Notes: generated by a model from the sequence alone, not told the origin. A DNA stretch of 64,000 bases from Alphaproteobacteria bacterium (GCA_018823835.1 JAHJHT010000009.1:62001-126000), one strand, 5' to 3'. Positions 36,921 through 45,851 are shown, numbered from the stretch's first letter. A program made the numbers and translations.

Positions 36921-39353
36921 ATGAAATCGCATGCGCAGGTTGTGGTCATTGGCGGCGGGGTCGTCGGCTGTTCGGTGCTGTTCCACTTGGCGCGGGCCGG
37001 ATGGACCGATGTGGTGCTCCTGGAGCGCGACGAGCTGACATCGGGCTCGACCTGGCATGCGGCGGGCGGCATGCACACGATCAACGGCGACCCGAACGTC
37101 GCTAAGCTGCAGAAATACACGATCTCCCTCTACAAGGAGATCGAGGAACTGTCGGGACAGCCGACCGGCGTGCACATCACCGGCGGCGTTCTGCTCGCCG
37201 CCACCGAGGCGCGCATGGACTGGCTGCGCGGCGTCGTCGCCAAGGGCCGTTATCTCGGCCTCGACCTCGAGGAGATCTCGGCCAAGGAAGCGCATGAGCT
37301 GATGCCGCTTCTCGACCCGAAGGAATTCGTCGGCGCGGTGCGCAATTCCGAGGACGGGCATCTCGACCCGTCGGGCGTGACGCATGCCTATGCCAAGGCG
37401 GCGCGCAAGCTCGGCGCCGCGGTCGAGCGCTTCACCAAGGTGGAGGACATCGTAAGGCTGCCGGACGGCACATGGCGCGTCATCACCAACAAGGGCGAAG
37501 TGGTGGCAGAGCATGTCGTCAACGCCGGCGGGCTGTGGGCGCGCGAGGTCGGCCGCATGGTCGGGCTCGAACTGCCGGTGCTCGCCATGGAGCATATGTA
37601 CCTGATCACCGAGGACATGCCGGAAGTGGCCGAGATCAACGCCAAGACCGGCAAGGAGGTGATCCACGCGGTCGATTTCGATGGCGAGCTGTACCTGCGC
37701 CAGGAGCGCGGCGGCATGCTGATGGGCACCTACGAGAAGGCCAACAAGCCGTGGTCGGAGTACACGACGCCGTGGAATTTCGGGCACGAGCTCCTGGAGC
37801 CCGACATCGACCGCATAGCGCCGTCGCTGGAGGTCGGCTTCCGGCACTTCCCGGCGTTCCAGAACACCGGCATCAAGCAGATCATCAACGGGCCCTTCAC
37901 CTTCGCGCCGGACGGCAACCCGCTGGTCGGGCCGGTGCGCGGCCTGCCGGGCTTCTGGTGCGCCTGCGGCGTGATGGCCGGCTTCAGCCAGGGCGGCGGC
38001 GTCGGGCTGGCGCTGGCCAACTGGATGATCCATGGCGACCCGGGCGCCGACATCTGGGCGATGGACGTGGCGCGCTATGGCGACTGGGCGTCGATGGCCT
38101 ACACCAACGCCAAGGTGCGCGAGAACTATTCCAGGCGCTTCTCGATCCGTTTCCCGAACGAGGAACTGCCGGCCGGGCGGCCGCTGAAGACGACGCCGGT
38201 CTATGACCTGCTGTCGGCCAGGGGCGCGCAATGGGGAGCCGCCTTCGGGCTGGAAGTGCCGCTCTGGTATGCGCCCGACGGGGTGAAGGACGAATTTTCG
38301 TGGCGGCGGTCGAACGATTTCGCGCATGTCGCGAAGGAGGTGAAGACGGTGCGCGAGGGCGTCGGGCTGGCGGAGATTTCGAGTTTCGCCAAGTACCGGG
38401 TGGTTGGTGCTGGAGCCGAGGCCTGGCTCGACCGGATGCTTGCCTGCAAGCTGCCGAAGCCCGGCCGCATGGCGCTGGCGCCGATGCTCAAGGAAGACGG
38501 CAAGCTGATTGGGGATTTCTCGGTGGCGAATCTGGGCGGTGCACGGCAGGAGTGGTTCATCGCCGGCTCGGGCATCGCGGAAGAGTTCCACATGCGATGG
38601 TTCGAGCAGCATCTGCCGGATGTTGGGTCGGTGGCGGTCGAGGCGCTGGGCTTGAAGCGGCTTGGGCTGACGATTGCCGGGCCGGATGCGCGCAAGGTGC
38701 TGGAGAAGGTGACGCGCAGCGACGTCTCCAACGAGGCGTTCCCGTTCATGGCGATAAGGCCGATGGATATCGGCATGGCGCCGTGTCTCGTCGGCCGCGT
38801 CAGCTATACGGGCGATCTTGGCTACGAGATCTGGATGGCGCCGGAATACCAGCGCGCGATCTTCAACACGCTGATGGCGGCGGGCGAGGAATTCGGCATC
38901 GGGCTGTTCGGCTCAAGGGCGCTGAATGCGCTCAGGCTGGAGAAGAATTACGGCTCCTGGGCGCGGGAATACCGGCCGATCTACGGGCCGCTGGAAGCCG
39001 GGCTTGAGCGCTTCGTCGCCTACGGCAAGGTGGCCGACTTCATCGGCAAGGCGGCGGCCGTCGCCGAACGCGAGAGCGGCGGAAAGCTCAGGCTGCGCGC
39101 CTTCGTGGTCGACACGGACGACGCCGACATGATCGGCGACGAGGCGATCTGGTTCGACGGCGCGGTGCGCGGCTGGGTGACCTCGGGCGGCTATGCGCAC
39201 CATTCGGGCGCCTCGGTCGCCATGGGCTATGTGCCGAAGGAGATTGCCGACGAGCCGGACGGCTTCGAAATCGAACTGCTGGGCAAGAAGCATCCGGCAA
39301 GGCTGCAGGCGTCGCCGCTGTTCGACGCCAATTTCGAGCGCATGCGCGGTTAG
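36921..39353 (+). CDS. FAD-dependent dehydrogenase with GcvT domain (dimethylglycine/sarcosine dehydrogenase family)
   Basis: An 810-residue two-module enzyme. The N-terminal DAO-type FAD domain has VVVIGGGVVGCSVLFHLA (GxGxxG at 11-16) and SGSTWHAAG, where His46 is at the position of covalent FAD attachment in dimethylglycine dehydrogenase. The C-terminal half is a GcvT-like tetrahydrofolate-binding domain (LGYEIWMAPEYQ, ALNALRLEKNYGSW). The family removes N-methyl groups oxidatively and passes the one-carbon unit to tetrahydrofolate. ATG 36921 follows a RIME-like element by 90 bp and lacks a strong ribosome binding site. Its neighbours (MttB-like, cysteine hydrolase) fit catabolism of a betaine-like compound. 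Confidence 0.92.
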   Translation: MKSHAQVVVIGGGVVGCSVLFHLARAGWTDVVLLERDELTSGSTWHAAGGMHTINGDPNVAKLQKYTISLYKEIEELSGQPTGVHITGGVLLAATEARMDWLRGVVAKGRYLGLDLEEISAKEAHELMPLLDPKEFVGAVRNSEDGHLDPSGVTHAYAKAARKLGAAVERFTKVEDIVRLPDGTWRVITNKGEVVAEHVVNAGGLWAREVGRMVGLELPVLAMEHMYLITEDMPEVAEINAKTGKEVIHAVDFDGELYLRQERGGMLMGTYEKANKPWSEYTTPWNFGHELLEPDIDRIAPSLEVGFRHFPAFQNTGIKQIINGPFTFAPDGNPLVGPVRGLPGFWCACGVMAGFSQGGGVGLALANWMIHGDPGADIWAMDVARYGDWASMAYTNAKVRENYSRRFSIRFPNEELPAGRPLKTTPVYDLLSARGAQWGAAFGLEVPLWYAPDGVKDEFSWRRSNDFAHVAKEVKTVREGVGLAEISSFAKYRVVGAGAEAWLDRMLACKLPKPGRMALAPMLKEDGKLIGDFSVANLGGARQEWFIAGSGIAEEFHMRWFEQHLPDVGSVAVEALGLKRLGLTIAGPDARKVLEKVTRSDVSNEAFPFMAIRPMDIGMAPCLVGRVSYTGDLGYEIWMAPEYQRAIFNTLMAAGEEFGIGLFGSRALNALRLEKNYGSWAREYRPIYGPLEAGLERFVAYGKVADFIGKAAAVAERESGGKLRLRAFVVDTDDADMIGDEAIWFDGAVRGWVTSGGYAHHSGASVAMGYVPKEIADEPDGFEIELLGKKHPARLQASPLFDANFERMRG

Positions 39354-39370
39354 GGCGGGCTGTTGCGGGC

Positions 39371-40051
39371 ATGAAGCAACGCATTTTTCTGCCGCCACAA
39401 AAGACTGCGGCGCTGTTCATCGACATGCAGGAGGAGCACCGGCAGGACCGGCGGCTGCTGGCCGTCGGCTTCGACCGGGTGGTCGGGAACGTGCGACGGC
39501 TGCAGGCAGCGGCGCGCGAGAACGGTGTTGCGCTCTATCATTTCGCCTATGTCGTCGATGTCGGCTCGGCGGTGACGCGGCCGTTTCACCCGGTCTTGCC
39601 GGACGGGCGCTCGGCCTTCAGCGACAAGGACGATCCGCTGACGGCGATCTGCGCCGAGGTGGCGCCCCTGGCCGACGAGAGGCTGATCATCAAGAGCGAG
39701 GCGAGCGCCTTCGGGACGGGGCTCGGAGACGAACTGCGGGCCGACGGAATCGAGTGGCTGGTGGTCGCCGGCGTGTGGACGGAAGCCTGCGTCGACGCCA
39801 CCGTGAAGGGTGCGCTGGCGCAGGGTTTTCGCGTGCTGCTCGTCAAGGACGCCTGCGGCAGCGGCTCGGTGGCGATGCACCAGACGGGCATCCTCAACCT
39901 GGCGAACCGGCTCTATGGCGGCGCGGTGGCGGATACCGATGCCGCGTGCCGGTTGCTGGCCGGAGAGACGGTGGCGGCATGGCGGCCGCAAGGCCCGGTG
40001 CCGATCCGCTACGACTTCGACACCGCCGGGGCGTTCTACGACGCGCTATGA
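39371..40051 (+). CDS. Isochorismatase-family cysteine hydrolase
   Basis: A 226-residue hydrolase with the catalytic triad of the family in place: Asp18 (LFIDMQ), Lys108 (LIIKSEASAF) and Cys140 (VWTEACVDATV). Related enzymes include nicotinamidase, N-carbamoylsarcosine amidohydrolase and maleamate amidohydrolase. In this position, next to a sarcosine/dimethylglycine dehydrogenase-like gene, an N-carbamoylsarcosine or similar amide-hydrolysing role is attractive but unproved. It begins 17 bp after the dehydrogenase gene and is probably cotranscribed. Confidence 0.88.
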   Translation: MKQRIFLPPQKTAALFIDMQEEHRQDRRLLAVGFDRVVGNVRRLQAAARENGVALYHFAYVVDVGSAVTRPFHPVLPDGRSAFSDKDDPLTAICAEVAPLADERLIIKSEASAFGTGLGDELRADGIEWLVVAGVWTEACVDATVKGALAQGFRVLLVKDACGSGSVAMHQTGILNLANRLYGGAVADTDAACRLLAGETVAAWRPQGPVPIRYDFDTAGAFYDAL

Positions 40052-40079
40052 GCGGGCGGACGATGCCGCGCCGAAGGGC

Positions 40080-40565
40080 TCAGTAAGGCGTGCCGTCCTT
40101 GCGCGAGAAGCGCCACTGGCCGTCGGTGCCGAGTTCGGCCTTGATGTCGTCATTGGGGTAGGAGCCCTCGTCGCCGGCGGTGCGGTCGCCGACCTCCAGA
40201 TAGACGACGTCGGCATCGGAGCGGTTGACCAGCTGGTGCGCGATGCCGCCTGCCGGAAAGCCGGCGCACATGCCGGGCGCGAGGGCGAATTCGCCGTCAT
40301 CGGTGACCAGCGTCGGCGTTCCCTCGAGGATGTAGATGAATTCGTCCTGCCGGCTGTGCCTGTGCAGCAGCGAGGATTCGCCGCCGGGCGCGATGCGCGT
40401 CAGGTTGACGCCGAAATTCTTGAGGCCGAACACGTCGCTGAGCTGGCGCTTCTCGCGCCGCGCCATGCGGCTGAAGAAAGGCTCGGGATAGACCGACGGT
40501 TTGGTGCGCGGCGCCACGTCGGCGGCACGCAAGGCGACCGGTTGCGGTTTTGCGGCATCGCTCAT
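40080..40565 (-). CDS. Cupin-domain protein
   Basis: A 161-residue single-domain cupin. Motif 1 is APGGESSLLHRHSRQDEFIYILEG (His-His-Glu, partly quoted) and motif 2 is CAGFPAGGIAHQLVNRS, giving a probable metal site of two His, one Glu and one His. Many such proteins act as isomerases or sugar-binding proteins; the role is unknown. ATG 40565 is chosen because GGAG lies seven bases upstream; ATG 40571 has it only one base away. It is convergent with the cysteine hydrolase gene and adjoins the LysR gene. Confidence 0.83.
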   Translation of the reverse strand: MSDAAKPQPVALRAADVAPRTKPSVYPEPFFSRMARREKRQLSDVFGLKNFGVNLTRIAPGGESSLLHRHSRQDEFIYILEGTPTLVTDDGEFALAPGMCAGFPAGGIAHQLVNRSDADVVYLEVGDRTAGDEGSYPNDDIKAELGTDGQWRFSRKDGTPY

Positions 40566-40655
40566 CGTCATTCTCCGTTCGGCGCGATCAGGGACGGGCG
40601 AATTCTAGCGGGATGGAGGACGGCGTCGAGAGGCAAGCTATGGTCCAGCCGGGGC

Positions 40656-41528
40656 TCATGAAGCCTGCGCTTCCTCCACTTCCGAATGCAGCCAGTCGAT
40701 CACCGCCTGCCTGGCGGGGGATGGCCTTGCCGCGGACGGATAGACGATATGGAAACCGCCGGGCGTTTCAGCCTTCCAGACAGTCGCGAGTTTTGCCTGG
40801 GCTAGATCGTCGCGCAGCAACAGCCGGGGCGCCAGTGCGATGCCCTGGCCATTGGCCGCAGCCTCCATTGCGTGCGCCGTCTGGTTGAACTGGGTCATCC
40901 GGCCCGGTGCGCTCAGCCCCGCCGCCTGGAACAGCGCGCTCCAATGGCCGTGCGCGTCCTCGATCAGCTTGTGCCCCGCAAAGTCCGAGATCTGGCCGAC
41001 ACGGCCAAGCCGGGCTGCCAGGGCAGGGCTGCAGACGGCGCAGAGATCGAGCGGCGCCAATGGCTCACTGCGCAGCCCTTCGCCTAAGGGTGGGCGTCCC
41101 TGGCGAACGGCGATGTCGACGCCGTCGGTGCGGAAATCGGCCAGGCCCTCGCTGGCCACCGTCCTGATGTCGATGTCCGGATGGCGCGCGGCGAAGCCGC
41201 CGAGGCGCGGCACCAGCCATTTCGTGGCGAAGGACGGCGTGACACTGACCGTGATGCGGCTGCCGTCCGGCCGCAGCTTCTGCGTCGCGTCGCCGATGAT
41301 CGCCAGGGCCCGGCCGATCGATGCGTGGTAGCTGCGCCCGGTCGCGGTGAGGGCAAGCCCGCGTGGCTTGCGATCGAACAGCCTTACGCCAAGGTCGGCT
41401 TCGAGCTTTCGAACCTGCTGCGCGACCGCGCCCTGGGTGAGGTGCAGCTCCTCCGCTGCGAGCCGGAAGTTCAGATGCCGGGCCGCCGCCTCGAACATGC
41501 GCAGGGCGTTGAGGTTGGGTAGGCGCAC
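40656..41528 (-). CDS. LysR-family regulator (GcvA-like)
   Basis: A 290-residue LysR regulator of the GcvA type: N-terminal PNLNALRMFEAAARHLNF, helix-turn-helix AAEELHLTQGAVAQQVRKLE, and the characteristic VSVTPSFATKWLVPRLGGF effector domain start. It begins at GTG 41528. The gene is divergent from the SDR gene at 41645, separated by 116 bp, so it may regulate that gene. GcvA-like proteins often respond to glycine or amino-acid metabolism, which could also fit the upstream methylated-amine cluster. Confidence 0.88.
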   Translation of the reverse strand: MRLPNLNALRMFEAAARHLNFRLAAEELHLTQGAVAQQVRKLEADLGVRLFDRKPRGLALTATGRSYHASIGRALAIIGDATQKLRPDGSRITVSVTPSFATKWLVPRLGGFAARHPDIDIRTVASEGLADFRTDGVDIAVRQGRPPLGEGLRSEPLAPLDLCAVCSPALAARLGRVGQISDFAGHKLIEDAHGHWSALFQAAGLSAPGRMTQFNQTAHAMEAAANGQGIALAPRLLLRDDLAQAKLATVWKAETPGGFHIVYPSAARPSPARQAVIDWLHSEVEEAQAS

Positions 41529-41644
41529 GATATCTTTTTTCTCCAGGCAGTAGAATTTCTACAGCCTTGCGCGACGAGACATGATTGGTCAAGCAGTGCC
41601 GGCTGGGCCAATGTGCGGCACATACTGAAACCAAGGAGACGACA

Positions 41645-42349
41645 ATGGTTGCGACGAAGGTGGCACTCATCACGGCAGGCGGCAGCGGACTGGGTGCGGC
41701 GGCAGCGCGACGGCTGGCCGCGGACGGCTATCAGGTCGCCATCCTGTCATCCTCCGGCAAGGGCGAGGCGCTGGCCAAGGAACTCGGCGGGCTCGGCGTG
41801 ACCGGTTCGAACCTCGAGGTCGCGGACCTGAAGAAACTCGTCGACCTGGCGATGGAGCGCTGGGGCCGCGTCGACGTGCTGGTCAACTCCGCCGGGCACG
41901 GGCCGAAGGGGGCAGTGCTGGAGATCAGCGACGAGGACTGGCACCTCGGCATGGACTATTACCTTCTCAACGTGATCCGGCCGACGCGGCTGGTGACGCC
42001 GATCATGGCGAAGCAGGGTGGCGGGACGATCGTCAACGTGTCGACCTTCGCGGCCTTCGAGCCGGATCCGCTGTTTCCGACCTCGGGCGTGTTCCGTGCC
42101 GGGCTGGCGGCTTTCGCCAAGCTGTTTGCCGACAAGTATGCGGCCGACAATGTGCGCATGAACAACATCCTGCCGGGCTTCATCGACAGCCTGCCGGAGA
42201 AGGAAGACCGGCGGGCCCGTATCCCGATGGGCCGCTACGGCAAGGAGAAGGAGTTTTCGGCACTGGTCTCCTACCTGGCGTCGGACGACGCGGCCTACAT
42301 GACCGGCCAGAACCTGCGCCTCGATGGCGGGCTGACCCGCTCGGTCTGA
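41645..42349 (+). CDS. SDR-family protein with atypical active site
   Basis: A 234-residue short-chain dehydrogenase/reductase fold. The nucleotide-binding motif is TAGGSGLG (10-17), and NSAGHG and NVST (Ser133) are present. The catalytic Tyr-x3-Lys is not: aligning RAGL with the usual KAGL puts Ser147 at the Tyr position and Arg151 at the Lys position. It therefore belongs to the ketoacyl-reductase-like subgroup that lacks the standard active site, and may use another mechanism or be non-catalytic. ATG 41645 is preceded by AAGGAGACGACA. A GcvA-like LysR gene is divergent from it. Confidence 0.85.
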   Translation: MVATKVALITAGGSGLGAAAARRLAADGYQVAILSSSGKGEALAKELGGLGVTGSNLEVADLKKLVDLAMERWGRVDVLVNSAGHGPKGAVLEISDEDWHLGMDYYLLNVIRPTRLVTPIMAKQGGGTIVNVSTFAAFEPDPLFPTSGVFRAGLAAFAKLFADKYAADNVRMNNILPGFIDSLPEKEDRRARIPMGRYGKEKEFSALVSYLASDDAAYMTGQNLRLDGGLTRSV

Positions 42350-42511
42350 GTACTGCGGGTCGGAGAGCCGCTCTCTGGCCCGCCGAACTTTCAAGCCGAC
42401 GATCGCCACCCATCGGCGTCGTCGGCGACGGAAACGGCGCGTCGCCCGGGCTTAAACATGACTGGAATTGTCATCTATTTAGGCAGCCAAAACAGGGGCT
42501 TGCCGCAAAAT

Positions 42512-42527
42512 TTGACCGATTGATAAA
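42512..42527 (+). promoter_or_regulatory. RutR-like operator upstream of preT
   Basis: TTGACCGATTGATAAA matches the E. coli RutR consensus TTGACCA-N2-TGGTCAA at 11 of the 14 defined positions with exact spacing. It lies 49 bp upstream of the preT ATG and includes a TTGATA that could serve as the -35 (with TAGCCT 16 bases later). A RutR-like gene is in the same cluster at 46748. Confidence 0.5.
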
Positions 42528-42575
42528 AAAAGAAAACGTGCTAGCCTTTCCCCAAAACAACAATGGGGATCCCGC

Positions 42576-43943
42576 ATGCCTGAAGGCCGTTTCAAGGAGG
42601 GGATAGCCGGCGAGCGGCTGGAAGCTTCCCAGTATTCCGAGAATTTTTCCGACCTGCATCCGCCGCTCGACCATCACGAGGCGCTGGTCGAAAGCGATCG
42701 CTGCTACTTTTGCTACGATGCGCCCTGCATGCAGGCCTGCCCGACCTCCATCGATATTCCGCTGTTCATTCGCCAGATCTCGACAGGCAACCCGATCGGC
42801 TCGGCCAAGACGATCTTCGACCAGAATATTCTCGGCGGCATGTGCGCCCGCGTCTGCCCGACCGAGACGCTGTGCGAGGAAGTCTGCGTGCGCGAGGTGG
42901 CCGAGGGCAAGCCGGTGCAGATCGGCCGGCTGCAGCGCTACGCCACTGACATCGCGATGGCGCAGGACAAGCAGTTCTACCAGCGCGCCGAACCGACCGG
43001 CAGGAAGATCGCGGTGGTCGGCGCCGGGCCGGCAGGCCTCGCCGCCGCGCACCGGCTGGCGCGCCACGGACACGCGGTGACGATCCTCGAAGCCAGGCCC
43101 AAGGCCGGCGGGCTGAACGAATACGGCATCGCCGCCTACAAGAGCACCGATGATTTTGCGCAGGCCGAGGTCGACTACGTGACCGCGATCGGCGGCATCG
43201 ACATCGAATACGGAAGGGCGCTCGGCGACAATGTGCATCTGGCCGACCTTATATCGACCTATGACGCGGTTTTCCTCGGCATGGGGCTCGGCGGCGTCAA
43301 TGCGCTGAGGGCCGAGGGCGAGGACGCCGAGGGCGTCGGGGCGGCGGTCGACTTCATTTCGGTGCTGCGCCAGGCCGACGACCTCTCGGCTCTGCCGGTC
43401 GGACGCCGCGTGGTGGTAATCGGCGGCGGCATGACGGCCATTGATGCCGCCGTGCAGTCGAGACTGCTTGGCGCCGAAGAGGTGACGATCTGCTACCGGC
43501 GCGGCAAGGAGCACATGAACGCCTCGGAGTTCGAGCAGGATCTCGCGGCGTCGAAGGGCGTGACGATCCGCCATTGGATGCAGCCGACGCGCGTCGTCGT
43601 CGATGCGGGCGGCAAGGCCGCGGGGATCGAACTCGAATACACCGCGCTGCAGGACGGCAAGCTGGTCGGGCTCGGCCAGACCGTGACCTTCCCTGCCGAC
43701 CAGGTGTTCAAGGCGATCGGCCAGACTTTCGTCGGCGACGCGCTGAACGGCAGCGGTCCGGCCATCGAACTGGAGGGCGGTCGCATCAGGGTGGACGAGG
43801 AGGGTCGCACGTCGCTCGGCAAGGTCTGGGCCGGCGGCGACTGCATCTTCGGCGGCGACGACCTGACCGTTTCGGCGGTCGCGCAGGGCAGGGATGCCGC
43901 CGAGAGCATCCACCGGGCACTCACCGCCAACGGGAGGGCATGA
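42576..43943 (+). CDS. preT: NAD(P)-dependent dihydropyrimidine dehydrogenase subunit PreT (flavin/Fe-S subunit)
   Basis: A 455-residue electron-transfer subunit. The N-terminal Fe4S4 cysteines are at 43, 46, 51, 55 and in CARVCPTETLCEEVC (90-104). A glutamate-synthase-small-chain-like FAD domain begins with VVGAGPAG (147-154), and a second nucleotide site appears as VVIGGGMTAIDAA. It takes electrons from NAD(P)H and passes them to PreA. ATG 42576 is the first start after the putative promoter. The stop overlaps the first possible preA start, so the two subunits are coupled. Confidence 0.94.
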   Translation: MPEGRFKEGIAGERLEASQYSENFSDLHPPLDHHEALVESDRCYFCYDAPCMQACPTSIDIPLFIRQISTGNPIGSAKTIFDQNILGGMCARVCPTETLCEEVCVREVAEGKPVQIGRLQRYATDIAMAQDKQFYQRAEPTGRKIAVVGAGPAGLAAAHRLARHGHAVTILEARPKAGGLNEYGIAAYKSTDDFAQAEVDYVTAIGGIDIEYGRALGDNVHLADLISTYDAVFLGMGLGGVNALRAEGEDAEGVGAAVDFISVLRQADDLSALPVGRRVVVIGGGMTAIDAAVQSRLLGAEEVTICYRRGKEHMNASEFEQDLAASKGVTIRHWMQPTRVVVDAGGKAAGIELEYTALQDGKLVGLGQTVTFPADQVFKAIGQTFVGDALNGSGPAIELEGGRIRVDEEGRTSLGKVWAGGDCIFGGDDLTVSAVAQGRDAAESIHRALTANGRA

Positions 43944-43945
43944 GC

Positions 43946-45259
43946 ATGGCAGACATCCGCAACAATTTTGTCGGCATCAAGAGCCCCAACCCCTTCTGGC
44001 TGGCCTCTGCACCGCCGACCGACAAGGCCTACAATGTCGTTCGCGCCTTCAAGGCAGGCTGGGGCGGCGTGGTGTGGAAGACGCTCGGCGAGGAAGGTCC
44101 GCCCGTCGTCAACGTCAACGGGCCGCGCTACGGCGCGATCTGGGGCGCCGACCGCCGGCTGCTCGGGTTGAACAACATCGAGCTGATCACCGACCGCGAC
44201 CTGCAGACCAACCTGCGCGAGATCAAGCAGGTGAAGATGGACTGGCCCGACCGGGCGATGGTGGTGTCGCTGATGGTGCCGTGCGAGGAGCAGGCCTGGA
44301 AGGCGATCCTGCCGCTGGTCGAGGAGACGGGCGCGGACGGTATCGAGCTGAATTTCGGCTGCCCGCACGGCATGAGCGAGCGCGGCATGGGGGCGGCCGT
44401 CGGCCAGGTGCCGGAATATATCGAGATGGTGGTGCGCTGGTGCAAGCAGAACACCCGCATGCCCGTCATCACCAAGCTGACGCCCAACATCACCGACATC
44501 CGAAAGCCGGCGCGCGCCGCGCTTGCCGGGGGCACAGACGCGGTGTCGCTGATCAACACGATCAACTCGATCACCGCGGTCAACCTCGACAGCTTCGCGC
44601 CGGAGCCGACGATCGACGGCAAGGGCACGCATGGCGGCTATTGCGGCCCGGCGGTGAAGCCTATCGCCATGAACATGGTGGCCGAGATCGCGCGCGATCC
44701 GGAAACTGCCGGCTTACCGATTTCTGCGATCGGCGGCATCACGACATGGCGCGACGCGGCCGAGTTCATGGCGCTTGGCGCCGGCAATGCGCAGGTCTGC
44801 ACGGCGGCGATGACCTATGGCTTCAAGATCGTCGAGGAGATGATCGCGGGGCTTTCGGACTGGATGGACGAGAAGGGACACCGCTCGCTCGACGACATCA
44901 TCGGCCGCGCCACGCCCAACGTCACCGACTGGCAGTATCTCAACCTCAACTATGTCGCCAAGGCACGTATCGACCAGGATGCCTGCATCAAGTGCGGCCG
45001 CTGTCATATCGCCTGCGAGGACACCTCGCACCAGGCGATCACCAACATGGTCGACGGGGTTAGGCATTTCGAGGTGATCGAGGCCGAGTGCGTCGGCTGC
45101 AACCTCTGCGTCAATGTCTGCCCGGTGGAAAACTGCATCACCATGGAGCCGCTGGCGGCCGGCGTGATGGACGAGCGCACCGGAAAGCCGGTGTCGCCGG
45201 TCTATGCCAACTGGACCGAGCATCCGAACAATCCCGCGGCGAAGGTCGCCGCGGAGTAG
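43946..45259 (+). CDS. preA: Dihydropyrimidine dehydrogenase catalytic subunit PreA
   Basis: A 437-residue subunit reducing uracil and thymine to their 5,6-dihydro forms. Residues 1-330 form an FMN-binding dihydroorotate-dehydrogenase-like barrel (ELNFGCPHGMSERGMG, KLTPNIT). Two Fe4S4 motifs follow: C347-x2-C350-x2-C353-x3-C357 and C382-x2-C385-x2-C388-x3-C392. Relative to mammalian DPD, the active-site loop reads MGAAVGQ, where the mammalian enzyme has MGLACGQ as I recall, so the general-acid cysteine is replaced by Val. ATG 43946 has GGGAGG eight bases upstream; ATG 43940 overlaps the preT stop but is only two bases from it. Works with PreT. Confidence 0.94.
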   Translation: MADIRNNFVGIKSPNPFWLASAPPTDKAYNVVRAFKAGWGGVVWKTLGEEGPPVVNVNGPRYGAIWGADRRLLGLNNIELITDRDLQTNLREIKQVKMDWPDRAMVVSLMVPCEEQAWKAILPLVEETGADGIELNFGCPHGMSERGMGAAVGQVPEYIEMVVRWCKQNTRMPVITKLTPNITDIRKPARAALAGGTDAVSLINTINSITAVNLDSFAPEPTIDGKGTHGGYCGPAVKPIAMNMVAEIARDPETAGLPISAIGGITTWRDAAEFMALGAGNAQVCTAAMTYGFKIVEEMIAGLSDWMDEKGHRSLDDIIGRATPNVTDWQYLNLNYVAKARIDQDACIKCGRCHIACEDTSHQAITNMVDGVRHFEVIEAECVGCNLCVNVCPVENCITMEPLAAGVMDERTGKPVSPVYANWTEHPNNPAAKVAAE

Positions 45260-45271
45260 GTTCCTCCCGAA

Positions 45272-45314
45272 GCGGGCGGCGGCGTTCGCGTAGCGTATTG
45301 AACGCCCCGCCCGC
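45272..45314. terminator. Bidirectional hairpin between preA and the EthD-family gene
   Basis: A 15-bp stem with one bulged C (left arm 45272-45287, right arm 45300-45314, both G+C-rich, beginning GCGGGCGG and ending CCGCCCGC) encloses a 12-base loop. It lies 12 bp after preA and a few bases after the end of the convergent EthD gene, so it may stop transcription in both directions. No T-tract is present. Confidence 0.65.
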
Positions 45315-45322
45315 TGGAGGGC

Positions 45323-45631
45323 TCAGAGGTCCTTTTCGTCGAAGATCAGCATGTCGGCGCCGCCGTCGGCGAAACTCGCGATGTCTGCCGCGGCCGCCTG
45401 TCCCTCAAGAGAGGCGAAGGCCTTCTGGATGTCCTCCAGACCATCGAACTGCAGCGTGGCGATGAGATGATTGCCGGTCGGGCCGGCGGGAGAGCCGATG
45501 CCGCCCGTGCTGACGGAGTATTTCTTCAGGCCGGGAATCTTCTTGGCGATGGGGACATGCGTCGAGAAATAGTAGGCGTCGAAGGCAGCCTTGTCCTTCG
45601 GCTCCTTGTAGACAACGAGCAGTTTGGCCAC
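45323..45631 (-). CDS. EthD family protein
   Basis: A 102-residue ferredoxin-like-fold protein of the EthD/dimeric alpha-beta barrel group: LLVVYKEPKDKAAFDAYYFSTH (partly quoted), VPIAKKIPGLKKY. EthD was first seen in an ether-degradation cluster; the biochemical role of most members is unknown. The start is GTG 45631, with GGAGGAG seven bases upstream. It is convergent with preA and probably not part of the pyrimidine pathway, although its position beside it is of interest. Confidence 0.84.
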   Translation of the reverse strand: MAKLLVVYKEPKDKAAFDAYYFSTHVPIAKKIPGLKKYSVSTGGIGSPAGPTGNHLIATLQFDGLEDIQKAFASLEGQAAAADIASFADGGADMLIFDEKDL

Positions 45632-45851
45632 GGCATTCTCCTCCCGGACGTCTAGCAGTCTTTTCCGCGACGGGCTGACCGCCTCGAATCCCTGCCGCAC
45701 TGTGCGCGAGCCGTTGCGTCCGGGCAATCGGCCATTCGTTCATTGAGACGCAGGATCATGTTCGAACGGGAGAGGCGCTGCGTGGTGAACGGCGCGCCTG
45801 CTCGTTGTCCTGCCAGCAGGACGACAAGCGGCAACCGCGACACCGGGCAAC

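Noticed and set aside
35337..38612. Open frame of 1091 codons on the minus strand
   Set aside because: It spans the antisense of the MttB-like gene, the RIME-like element and the dehydrogenase gene; the Arg/His/Pro-rich composition is typical of a shadow frame.
45807..45822. Inverted repeat GTCCTGC-CA-GCAGGAC after the NYN gene
   Set aside because: It could be a terminator for the minus strand, but the loop is only two bases and no T-tract follows.
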